Translations under genes and position numbers: made by a program | In this document: positions 1 through 4,961 of the stretch, in pieces | Position numbering within the stretch: the first letter of the stretch is position 1 | Layout of the letters: each line of letters starts with the position of its first letter | Notes under the pieces: generated by a model | The model's input: only the letters and a program-made list of their open reading frames with translations | Told to the model about the DNA's origin: nothing | Database searches by the model: none | Source of the DNA: Blautia sp. BIOML-A1 | GTDB lineage: Bacteria; Bacillota; Clostridia; Lachnospirales; Lachnospiraceae | DNA: 7,816 nucleotides | Direction: 5' to 3' | Assembly (NCBI RefSeq): GCF_009883055.1 | Contig: NZ_WWVR01000059.1 | Location: 1-7,816, forward strand

Positions 1-31
1 GCTTACATCCGCCAAGATGCAACTCAATCAT
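1..31 (-). CDS. Possible start of a further gene, cut by the window edge
   Basis: An ATG whose first base is 31 opens a minus-strand frame reading MIELHLGGCK before the window ends. It lies 16 nt after the stop of the nuclease gene, which is the spacing expected for a next operon member. The only Shine-Dalgarno-like string (AAGG) sits almost against the ATG, so the start is not well supported. Ten residues are too few to assign a family. Confidence 0.25.
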   Translation of the reverse strand, partial: MIELHLGGCK

Positions 32-47
32 ACCTTGAGGTTCTTTT

Positions 48-455
48 TTATTCAATTGGCGCTTTTAATGAATTACAGGAATGCTCCTTATTGATATAGG
101 TAGAAAAAATTTTGATAAAATCGTCCAAGGAGAGGGAAACAAGCGTTTCCTCCCTGTTCTTTTTATGGATTACTACTGGGATATCACCAGCATTTTTTGC
201 GGAATTATCCCGCACAGCTTGATGATAGGCATTATATAGATTTAATTTCTCCACATGTTTACACTCTACATGTAATCCGCCGACACCTTCCACATCTCCT
301 GCATCTCCTGTTTTTCCGCAGTGCTGCGCTGTGCGGTGAGCGTCCGGGTAACCATGAGCTTGAAGATAATGCGCGACTTCCAATTCAAATCTCGCGCCTT
401 TCTGCCTGCTCGCGCGTCCAATCTGCTGAGGCGTTCTTTTTGTTTTACCTGCCAT
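48..455 (-). CDS. PDDEXK-type nuclease resembling Hjc Holliday junction resolvases
   Basis: A 135-residue soluble protein. A basic N-terminus (about 1-20) leads into KGARFELEVAHYL, where E24/E26 sit in the first helix. It continues with GDAGDVEG (D51, D54) and HVECKHVE (E64-x-K66), the order E...D...ExK of PDDEXK endonucleases; the layout resembles archaeal and phage Hjc-like resolvases. Such enzymes cut branched or recombining DNA with Mg2+; the exact substrate here is inferred. The ATG at 455 is preferred over the in-frame ATG at 464 because the AAAGGATGG ribosome site lies about 9 nt before 455 but abuts 464. The gene starts 2 nt after the stop of the preceding paralog gene, so the genes are almost certainly co-transcribed. 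It could also be a nuclease of a phage or defence cassette. Confidence 0.72.
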   Translation of the reverse strand: MAGKTKRTPQQIGRASRQKGARFELEVAHYLQAHGYPDAHRTAQHCGKTGDAGDVEGVGGLHVECKHVEKLNLYNAYHQAVRDNSAKNAGDIPVVIHKKNREETLVSLSLDDFIKIFSTYINKEHSCNSLKAPIE

Positions 456-457
456 TA

Positions 458-754
458 TTACCATCCTTTCTTAATCGCCTCCATGTTTGCACGTACCAAA
501 TCCTCAACGGTGTAAGAGTCTTCGTAAGCTTTAACTAACTGGTTAAACGCTTCTTCCTCAGATATTTCACGGACACCATTTTTTTCTCCTACCAGCCAAC
601 GTCCGGTTGTGCTGTCATAACCGATCATTCCACTCGCTCCGTGAATATCAGCACCGCCGACGGCCAGCTGAATACACCTTTCTCCCATATTGCCGCCAAA
701 ATTCAGTTCGTAGCGATCAATCACGACAAAAATTCTGCTTGGTATATTTTTCAT
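458..754 (-). CDS. Small protein of unknown function, paralog A
   Basis: A 98-residue protein of no family I recognise. It begins MKNI, has a central GRW (residues 51-53) and ends in a predicted helical stretch (about 62-98) with acidic clusters and the ending IKKGW. It aligns without gaps over its last 45 residues to the protein encoded just upstream (751-1044): both begin MKNI, both have RW at the same distance from the C-terminal domain, and they share E-S-E, N, Y, T, D and IKxG positions. It is therefore the product of an old tandem duplication. AGGAGGG lies about 9 nt before the ATG, and the ATG overlaps the previous stop as ATGA, indicating translational coupling. No signal peptide or membrane segment is seen. 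Confidence 0.72.
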   Translation of the reverse strand: MKNIPSRIFVVIDRYELNFGGNMGERCIQLAVGGADIHGASGMIGYDSTTGRWLVGEKNGVREISEEEAFNQLVKAYEDSYTVEDLVRANMEAIKKGW

Positions 755-1044
755 GATAAAAAGCCCTCCTTGATTCCGATCAATGCGCCGTCAATCATGT
801 CGGCCATCGTTAAAAAGTTCTTGTATGTATCCAAAAAATCGTTTACGACAGCGTTTTCGGACACTTCCATTTCGTTCTCATCGAGCTGATAACTCCATCG
901 ATCAGCAACACGATCAAAGATATATCTCCTACTACTGATGTTGCGTCCACTATTGGTGCAGGCTTCAAACCACACCAGTGTTTTATTTTTGCCAATAACG
1001 CAATGTTTAACAGTTGCAGATAATGCTGTTGTGATGTTTTTCAT
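751..1044 (-). CDS. Small protein of unknown function, paralog B
   Basis: A 97-residue protein of no family I recognise, first gene of the minus-strand cassette 1044 to 48. It is related to the next protein (458-754): the MKNI start, an RW pair at residues 49-50, and a C-terminal half aligning without gaps that ends IKEGFLS. The N-terminal halves have diverged strongly, so the two may bind different partners or act as a heteromer. AGGAGGG lies about 9 nt before the ATG, as in its paralog, so the duplication probably included the translation signal. Its stop overlaps the next start (ATGA). The gene follows the repeat-rich non-coding stretch 1045-1545, which probably carries its promoter. Confidence 0.7.
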   Translation of the reverse strand: MKNITTALSATVKHCVIGKNKTLVWFEACTNSGRNISSRRYIFDRVADRWSYQLDENEMEVSENAVVNDFLDTYKNFLTMADMIDGALIGIKEGFLS

Positions 1045-1123
1045 GAGATAACCCTCCTATTCTTCCTGTAAATCTGAAATTTGAGCGGGGATTACTGAGT
1101 TTGTAATGTTACAAGCCCTCTGT

Positions 1124-1131
1124 ATTTTATA
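1124..1131 (-). promoter_or_regulatory. Possible -10 region for the paralog-nuclease cassette
   Basis: The minus strand reads TATAAAAT here, about 80 nt before the ATG at 1044. No good -35 hexamer lies 17 nt upstream; that position falls in the right-hand arm of the dyad next door (1146-1155). This would suit a promoter that depends on, or is blocked by, a dyad-binding protein. Confidence 0.3.
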
Positions 1132-1145
1132 GAACTATATGCTCT

Positions 1146-1191
1146 TGTTACCACCGGAGTCTATAATATATATAAGGGTCTGGTGGTAACA
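1146..1191. repeat. 10-bp inverted repeat, 26-nt AT-rich loop
   Basis: TGTTACCACC (1146-1155) pairs perfectly with GGTGGTAACA (1182-1191). The interval contains a TATAATATATATA-like core. It may be an operator with two half-sites or an extruded hairpin. No T-run follows on either strand, so a terminator is unlikely. Confidence 0.55.
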
Positions 1192-1318
1192 TACTCGTCA
1201 ATTATCAGCTTTTTTAAAGCATCTTTTTTTTACAAATCACACAAAAGCAATAAAAGATTATAATTTTATTAACTCAGTAATGTAATCAGTGAGTGTCTGT
1301 TGCCAAGAGCTGAAAAAG

Positions 1319-1401
1319 ATTAACAGCTATTAGTTAAATTATTGTCTGTTAAATCTACTCAAAAATCACTTCCGGATTGGCGACAATATTAACAGCTATT
1401 A
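1319..1401. repeat. Direct repeat ATTAACAGCTATTA
   Basis: The 14-mer occurs at 1319-1332 and 1388-1401, with starts 69 bp apart. A partial third copy (GCTATTAGT) is at 1477-1485, and AACAGCT recurs at 1494-1500. The spacing resembles iterons but is not regular enough to be sure. Confidence 0.5.
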
Positions 1402-1459
1402 ATTTGCCCGTCAGTTTTTACATTTAAAATGAATGCGTTAGCATTGACTACCAGCTCTG

Positions 1460-1519
1460 AGTTGGTAATATTATGGGCTATTAGTACAGTTTCAACAGCT
1501 TATAATATGCTACCAACTC
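1460..1519. repeat. Long imperfect hairpin
   Basis: GAGTTGGTA plus ATATTAT (1460-1475) pairs with ATAATAT-gc-TACCAACTC (1502-1519): a 9-bp and a 7-bp helix separated by a 2-nt bulge, around a loop of about 26 nt. Its right arm overlaps the terminal inverted repeat. It lies just beyond the stop of the 399-residue regulator, but no T-tract marks it as an intrinsic terminator. Confidence 0.5.
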
Positions 1520-1545
1520 AGTAATCCCCGACAGAATTGCAAAAA

Positions 1546-2745
1546 TCAATAAACGACATTGCAGTACGGCGATAATTTGTAATAAATTTCTCTTGCTGTA
1601 ACCCTATCAACCGGCACATCAATATCTTCTTTTCTGAGTTCTGCTGGGAACCTCAGAGTCAATATTTTGTCATGTTGATACAATGCAAAATACATATCAG
1701 CGTATGTTTCAGGGAGCTTGTCCTTACACTCTCCGTACTCCATCTCGTTGTTTTTTGTTATTGTTTTACGAAGCATTTCTATCACGGTCTCAGCATCCAT
1801 CTTATCCAATTCCTCGTCTGGAACATTCAAGATAATGGCTTTTTTTCTCTTTTTTGGAGCATACTTGACAGCTGCTTTTTCACATATTTTCTTAACATCG
1901 CTATATTCAACATCTAACACATTACAGAGCGTTACGTTTCCTCTCGTGTTAGCAATAACAATTTCACAACCATTTTTGACAAAATATGGTGGTTTGGAGA
2001 ACGAGAAACTGTATTTTACATTAAGCGATTTTATCAATTTCTCGTATTTCATAACTGATTCCGGCGACTCCTTGCCAGGCTTGCGGTAGATATAGCCAGC
2101 TCTTCCGGTAGTTTTTTTGACATTACAGGAATCTTTTCCTCTCAATTTTTCCAGAAATTCTTTATTTTGCTCCTTGCTCAATAATGAGTTGAGAGATTTC
2201 TTGGAGACGCCGATTCCCTCTGCCATATCAGCCATCGTGAATGTATGTCCGTCTGGCAGCTCGTCATACCATTTACTGACCTTGTACATCATAGTTCCAA
2301 TTTTTTCCGTTGATTTAAGACGTGGATGCATCTTGCTTGGAATATATATGTAATCCTCCCTATTGGAGCAATCACATCCAAAATACTCCAAGGTCATACG
2401 CATCAATTTTTCATAAAAATCCTCGTCTGCCATGTCGTATGTTCCCTGTTTGCGTCCTCTTATTGCCCATATCATAGTAACGTCATATTTATCAACATCT
2501 GCTAGGTCATTACACCAATACCGGATTCTCAGCCTGTTGACCTCTTGGATGATATCAACCAATGCAGAACGAAGGGTTACCTGTCCAAATTCGTCAAACA
2601 TTTTTCTGGTAGCCAAAACTGTTATGTACCCTTCATAATGCTTCAACACTGCCTGGATTGCCTCAGTATCACCAGTTGATGCTGCCTCAATAACATGGAA
2701 TGGCAGCAAATCAAATGCGCATTTCTGTTTTTTACTTTTTTTCAT
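1546..2745 (-). CDS. HTH_16 (Tn916 Orf8-type) regulator with a 320-residue C-terminal extension
   Basis: A 399-residue protein. Residues about 11-75 (FDLLPFHVIEAASTGD, LKHYEGYITVLATRKMFDE) match the HTH_16 family found next to the sigma-like protein in Tn916-type elements, where the whole protein is normally about 75-80 residues. Here the frame runs on for some 320 residues that I do not recognise. They include a helix-turn-helix-like stretch at about 168-190 (TFTMADMAEGIGVSKKSL), a basic segment near 205-225 and KKRKK further on. It starts 14 nt inside the end of the sigma gene, with GGAGG about 9 nt before its ATG, so the two are translationally coupled. It probably acts with the sigma protein on element promoters; the function of the extension is unknown. 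Confidence 0.72.
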   Translation of the reverse strand: MKKSKKQKCAFDLLPFHVIEAASTGDTEAIQAVLKHYEGYITVLATRKMFDEFGQVTLRSALVDIIQEVNRLRIRYWCNDLADVDKYDVTMIWAIRGRKQGTYDMADEDFYEKLMRMTLEYFGCDCSNREDYIYIPSKMHPRLKSTEKIGTMMYKVSKWYDELPDGHTFTMADMAEGIGVSKKSLNSLLSKEQNKEFLEKLRGKDSCNVKKTTGRAGYIYRKPGKESPESVMKYEKLIKSLNVKYSFSFSKPPYFVKNGCEIVIANTRGNVTLCNVLDVEYSDVKKICEKAAVKYAPKKRKKAIILNVPDEELDKMDAETVIEMLRKTITKNNEMEYGECKDKLPETYADMYFALYQHDKILTLRFPAELRKEDIDVPVDRVTAREIYYKLSPYCNVVY

Positions 2746-3169
2746 TTGCAGATTCCTCCATATTTTTTCTCATCAGTTCCAGTGATCGTCTACGATGCTC
2801 ATTAATTGTGCTGCGTACAAGATTCATTTCTCTGGCAATGTCTGCATCACTCATATCCATAAAATATGATAATAATACAACATTCCTTTTCTTTTCAGTA
2901 AGTGTCTGCAGTGCTTCAGCAATCAATGCATCTTTGACTTCTATGTCGTAACCCAGGACCTGAAAACGATGTGTTTCCATTTCATGCTCTTCCATTATAA
3001 AAAGTCTGCTCAACTCCTTTTCTGATAATTCTGACAACATCACTTCATACTTCTGGCGATATGCCATATGCTTTTCATAATTAATAACTTCACTTTTCAA
3101 TGCCAGCTTGCACAGAGAATCAAACTGATGTCTGACTGTCTGCTCATCTTGAAAAGAGGATTGCTCCAT
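2732..3169 (-). CDS. Sigma-70 family protein (region 4), Tn916 Orf7-like element regulator
   Basis: A 145-residue protein. Residues about 15-60 (FDSLCKLALKSEVINYEKH, LSELSEKELSRLF) match the N-terminal part usual in element-borne sigma-like proteins. Residues about 82-136 form sigma region 4, with LTEKKRNVVLLSYFMDMSDAD and a helix-turn-helix (IAREMNLVRSTINEHRRR) for the -35 element. There is no region 2, so it may need a partner, plausibly the next gene product. A near-perfect AAGGAGGTGA lies 7-8 nt before the ATG. The gene is divergent from the Xre gene at 3674, as orf7 is from orf9 in Tn916, and overlaps the HTH_16 gene by 14 nt. Confidence 0.85.
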   Translation of the reverse strand: MEQSSFQDEQTVRHQFDSLCKLALKSEVINYEKHMAYRQKYEVMLSELSEKELSRLFIMEEHEMETHRFQVLGYDIEVKDALIAEALQTLTEKKRNVVLLSYFMDMSDADIAREMNLVRSTINEHRRRSLELMRKNMEESANEKK

Positions 3170-3175
3170 AAGAGT

Positions 3176-3253
3176 TCACCTCCTTCCCCGCCGGTAGGCA
3201 ATAAGCAAAGTTCTTGCTTCCCCTTCACACATATCCCAAACGGATGAGTGCAT
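3176..3253 (-). CDS. Possible leader peptide frame ending in the sigma gene's ribosome site
   Basis: A 25-codon frame starts at ATG 3253 (MHSSVWD), with an in-frame second ATG at 3232 (MCEGEARTLLIAYRRGRR). Its TGA (3178-3176) is formed by the AAGGAGGTGA ribosome site of the sigma gene. A ribosome finishing this frame would sit on that site, which could couple or block sigma translation. Neither ATG has a convincing ribosome site, so expression is uncertain. Confidence 0.3.
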   Translation of the reverse strand: MHSSVWDMCEGEARTLLIAYRRGRR

Positions 3254-3268
3254 TTGTCGGGGTGTGGG

Positions 3269-3291
3269 AAGAAATTTTTAAAAAATTTCTT
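3269..3291. repeat. Perfect 11-bp AT-rich palindrome
   Basis: AAGAAATTTTT and AAAAATTTCTT flank a single central A about 100 bp upstream of the sigma gene. It may be an operator or a promoter-proximal bend. The T-run lies inside it, so a terminator is unlikely. Confidence 0.5.
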
Positions 3292-3334
3292 AATAAATAC
3301 GAGAAAATTGTTTTTCCTGTATTTTGAGGTATAT

Positions 3335-3373
3335 AAAAAACGTCCTAATGGGTAGTTTTTAGCCCATCGGACG
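3335..3373 (-). terminator. Intrinsic terminator or attenuator upstream of the sigma gene
   Basis: On the minus strand GGACG-ATGGG-type arms (CGTCC 3373-3369 and GATGGG with CCCAT and GGACG 3352-3341) form two 5-bp helices with a small asymmetric bulge. The loop is rich in A, and TTTTTT (3340-3335) follows at once. No gene lies immediately upstream on the minus strand, so this more likely interrupts the leader of the sigma/HTH_16 transcript than ends a gene. Confidence 0.6.
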
Positions 3374-3377
3374 CTAT

Positions 3378-3419
3378 TTATATCAAAAGATAATATTTTG
3401 CCATCATTTTTTGTGGCAT
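3378..3419 (-). CDS. 13-codon frame directly before the attenuator
   Basis: ATG at 3419 opens MPQKMMAKYYLLI and stops with TAA 4 nt before the terminator stem. That is the geometry of a ribosome-sensing leader peptide. There is no clear Shine-Dalgarno sequence, so translation is unproven and this may be chance. Confidence 0.22.
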   Translation of the reverse strand: MPQKMMAKYYLLI

Positions 3420-3478
3420 ATAATTCACTTTTTGAGGTAAAGAAATTTATTTGCTTTTTTGAACTATTTATCTATTTC

Positions 3479-3499
3479 ATCCGTCACGTAATGACGGAT
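3479..3499. promoter_or_regulatory. Operator-like dyad between the divergent xre and sigma genes
   Basis: ATCCGTCA (3479-3486) and TGACGGAT (3492-3499) form a perfect 8-bp inverted repeat around CGTAA. No T-run follows on either strand. A binding site for the Xre repressor encoded at 3674 is the simplest reading. Confidence 0.4.
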
Positions 3500-3585
3500 A
3501 TGATACCAGACAATAAAATTCTTAATCTTTCCTATACCTCCGGATCTGTTTTACGGAAATTCAGAATTTTATATGTCTTTTAAAA

Positions 3586-3618
3586 AGTGAAATATCACCA
3601 TCTTTTTTAGTGAAATAT
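3586..3618. promoter_or_regulatory. Direct repeat AGTGAAATAT, possible Xre operator
   Basis: AGTGAAATAT occurs at 3586-3595 and 3609-3618, starts 23 bp apart (about two helical turns). The first copy is part of the near-palindrome GTGAAATATCAC. It lies 55-90 bp before the Xre start, and TATACA at about 3648 could be that gene's -10, which suits autoregulation. Confidence 0.35.
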
Positions 3619-3673
3619 TAGTTCATTTTCTTTCAAGAAAGGGAACTATACACTAAACATGGAGGTGTATCAT

Positions 3674-4033
3674 ATGCCAAAACAAACAGATAAAGAACTG
3701 GGATTGTTTTTTAAGAACGCCCGACACGAGCAAAAATTGACTTATGAAGAATTAGCTGAAAAAGCAGAAATGTCCAGCCGATATTTAAAGGAAATTGAAA
3801 ATGGGGGCCGAGTTCCCAGTTTTCATAAAATCAGAAAACTGGTACGCGCTTTAAATGTTCCTCCTGAACCATTGTTTTATCCAAACAATCATACAGATAA
3901 TCTTGATTATCAACGCCTGCTCATGTACCTGTCAAAATGCAACGATGAGCAAATTACCGCTATCCTTGCCATCGTAGAAGCATACCTGCGCACATACAAA
4001 ATTCCTACAGACCACGATAAACAAGATCCCTGA
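3674..4033 (+). CDS. Xre-family repressor resembling Tn916 Orf9
   Basis: A 119-residue protein. A helix-turn-helix of the Cro/CI type spans residues about 10-63: LFFKNARHEQKLTYEELAEK, then the recognition region MSSRYLKEIENGGRVPS, ending at LVRALNVPPEPLF. Residues 64-119 form a mainly helical tail that may mediate oligomerisation. The RYLxEIENxGxxPS core and the length fit Orf9 of Tn916, which is divergent from the sigma-like orf7 and limits its expression. The second ATG (3674) is the start because GGAGG lies 8 nt before it, while the ATG at 3659 has no ribosome site. Likely role: repressor of the sigma/HTH_16 operon and of itself. Confidence 0.8.
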   Translation: MPKQTDKELGLFFKNARHEQKLTYEELAEKAEMSSRYLKEIENGGRVPSFHKIRKLVRALNVPPEPLFYPNNHTDNLDYQRLLMYLSKCNDEQITAILAIVEAYLRTYKIPTDHDKQDP

Positions 4034-4069
4034 AATTCATTTGAATTCTATCTGAATTATTCTGAAGAA

Positions 4070-4091
4070 GCGGTATGGTTTCCCATACCGC
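4070..4091. terminator. Hairpin terminator between convergent genes
   Basis: GCGGTATGG (4070-4078) and CCATACCGC (4083-4091) make a perfect 9-bp stem with a TTTC loop. It lies between the ends of the Xre gene (+) and the next gene (-), so it may serve both. The T-tracts are weak: CTCTTAA on the plus side and CTTCTTCAG on the minus side. Confidence 0.55.
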
Positions 4092-4096
4092 CACTC

Positions 4097-4432
4097 TTAA
4101 CGTGCATATTTTTCTATCATTCTCTTAACATTCGTGGATTTCTTTATTGCCCCTATATTAATAAGAAACTCAACTACATCCATCATTCCCTGGTAATAAG
4201 CCCGCTGCTCCTCTTCATAATGGAAATGTTCTAACTGATCCAGATATTTATTCCAGAAATTCTGCTCACGCTCTGGGATTTTTTCCAGATGTAGTGGCAG
4301 CTTCTTTTGTATTTGTTTCAAATTCTTCTCTGCTTCTTTCCATTCTTCCGGCTGTACTGTATATTCTCTTTCTCCGAAGTCACAGCGCAATTCCTCAAAT
4401 AAATTCGATACTGCTTCATAAAATTCATTCAT
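4097..4432 (-). CDS. Small helical protein of unknown function
   Basis: A 111-residue acidic, helix-rich protein with many aromatic residues. It begins MNEFYEAVSNLFEEL, has a central charged segment (about 25-65) and a conserved-looking YYQGMMDVVEFLINIGAI near 80-97. The general build (MNEFYEA start, Y-x-G-x-x-D in the last third) recalls small uncharacterised Firmicutes proteins found on mobile elements, possibly the DUF6809 kind, but I cannot confirm that. The start at 4432 is preferred over ATG 4450 because AGGTGG lies 7 nt before it and inside the longer version. It is divergent from the Xre gene at 4604. No membrane segment or catalytic motif is visible. Confidence 0.62.
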   Translation of the reverse strand: MNEFYEAVSNLFEELRCDFGEREYTVQPEEWKEAEKNLKQIQKKLPLHLEKIPEREQNFWNKYLDQLEHFHYEEEQRAYYQGMMDVVEFLINIGAIKKSTNVKRMIEKYAR

Positions 4433-4476
4433 CTTCTTTCCACCTCTCATTAGAATTATTTCTCATTACAGGCAGC

Positions 4477-4504
4477 ATTATCATTTTCTTATTTCAAAAA
4501 TCAA
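4477..4504 (-). promoter_or_regulatory. Likely promoter of the 4097-4432 gene
   Basis: On the minus strand TTGATT (4504-4499), a 16-bp spacer and GATAAT (4482-4477) fit a sigma-A promoter about 45 nt before the start codon. It lies next to the repeated boxes at 4520-4587, so the Xre protein could control both directions. Confidence 0.45.
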
Positions 4505-4519
4505 ATAAACTTTCCAAAA

Positions 4520-4587
4520 ACTTCATCTTTAGAAGTATAGTAACAATATTTTTCCTTAAAATCAATAATAATACTTCATCTTTAGAA
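4520..4587. promoter_or_regulatory. Two ACTTCATCTTTAGAA boxes, probable Xre operator
   Basis: The same 15-mer occurs at 4520-4534 and 4573-4587, starts 53 bp apart. The first copy extends to ACTTCATCTTTAGAAGT, whose ends are an inverted repeat (ACTTC/GAAGT). The boxes fill the divergent intergenic region, and the second ends 17 nt before the Xre start codon. Autorepression with about five helical turns between sites is plausible. Confidence 0.5.
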
Positions 4588-4603
4588 ACTTTTGAGGATC
4601 AGA

Positions 4604-4867
4604 ATGATTATTTATTGGGATAAAAAAACGAACAGTAAAAACAGAATAGGACAACGGGTAAAAGAATTACGAAAGGCTCATAATCTTACTCAGAAAACAC
4701 TCGCTGCCAAATTACAACTTGCAGGATATGATTTTAATGATCTGGCAATCCTGCGAATTGAACAAGGCACACGTTTCGTTCCCGACTACGAAGTTGTCGC
4801 ACTGGCCGAAGTATTTAATGTTTCCTGCGAATATCTTCTCGGTCTGACGGACGCTCCTGCAAAATAA
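4604..4867 (+). CDS. Small Xre-family DNA-binding regulator
   Basis: An 87-residue single-domain protein. The helix-turn-helix covers residues about 14-80: IGQRVKELRKAHNLTQKTLA, the longer inter-helix segment LQLAGYDFNDLAILRIEQGT, and the FNVSCEYLLGLTD ending typical of a Clostridia Xre subgroup. There is no sensor or peptidase domain. ATG 4604 is chosen because GAGG lies 6 nt before it; an in-frame TTG at 4592 overlaps that ribosome site. Two 15-bp boxes in its upstream region are likely targets. It lies 94 bp before the antitoxin gene on the same strand with no terminator between them, so read-through is likely and it may also influence the toxin-antitoxin pair. Confidence 0.8.
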   Translation: MIIYWDKKTNSKNRIGQRVKELRKAHNLTQKTLAAKLQLAGYDFNDLAILRIEQGTRFVPDYEVVALAEVFNVSCEYLLGLTDAPAK

Positions 4868-4881
4868 TTTAATTGTATTGC

Positions 4882-4954
4882 CTCCAATTATATGCTAAAC
4901 TATGGATAGATACTTCTGAACAACATACACTATTTATAAACCGTATGATTGGAG
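4882..4954 (+). promoter_or_regulatory. Inverted repeat that could hide the antitoxin ribosome site
   Basis: CTCCAATTATATG (4882-4894) can pair with CGTATGATTGGAG (4942-4954) over 13 bp in RNA, including two G-U pairs. The right arm contains GGAG, the ribosome site of the antitoxin gene at 4962. A transcript entering from the upstream Xre gene could carry both arms. A promoter within the region (TTGTAT, 17 bp, TAAACT near 4873-4901) would make an RNA lacking the left arm. At the DNA level it could instead be a binding site. Confidence 0.42.
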
Positions 4955-4961
4955 TGATTTC

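Larger units (their letters stand above)
1086..1530. repeat. Perfect 16-bp inverted repeat bounding a 445-bp segment
   Basis: CGGGGATTACTGAGTT at 1086-1101 recurs as its exact reverse complement at 1515-1530. A 10- to 11-base part of it occurs again inside at 1271-1281. The two arms enclose only non-coding, palindrome-rich DNA, as in a MITE, but the flanks (TTGAG and ACAGA) show no target-site duplication. Confidence 0.6.
1045..1545. other. About 500 bp without a gene, rich in dyads and repeats
   Basis: I see no credible gene on either strand. The stretch holds a perfect 16-bp inverted repeat at its ends, two long hairpins (1146-1191, 1460-1519), a duplicated 14-mer, a short dyad TTGTAA-TG-TTACAA (1101-1114) and a small GCTTT/AAAGC hairpin (1208-1220) followed by a T8 run. 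ATTACTGAGTT or its complement occurs three times (1091, 1271, 1515), and GCTATTA three times. It could be a MITE-like insertion, a replication or transfer origin, or a regulator-binding array. Nothing seen here decides between them. Confidence 0.55.

Noticed and set aside
197..538. 113-codon plus-strand frame opposite the nuclease gene
   Set aside because: It is the antisense shadow of the nuclease gene, whose motifs and ribosome site are convincing.
1319..1401. CRISPR array or regular iterons
   Set aside because: Only two full 14-bp copies and one partial copy, with unequal spacing and no cas or replication initiator gene nearby.
1460..1519. Terminator of the sigma/HTH_16 transcript
   Set aside because: The hairpin is good, but no T-tract follows on the minus strand.
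1086..1530. Firm call of a MITE
   Set aside because: The terminal inverted repeats are perfect, but the flanks show no target-site duplication and copy number cannot be seen here, so it is only listed as a repeat.
2732..2745. A-AAA-AAG slippery heptamer just before the sigma stop, overlapping the HTH_16 start
   Set aside because: A -1 slip here would enter a frame reading GTA AAA AAC, not the HTH_16 frame (AGT AAA AAA), so it would not fuse the two proteins. HTH_16 has its own GGAGG and ATG, so coupled reinitiation explains the overlap.
3398..3583. 61-codon plus-strand frame in the xre-sigma gap
   Set aside because: It starts at a TTG without a ribosome site, is AT-driven in composition (F, I, Y rich) and crosses a dyad. 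It looks like chance.
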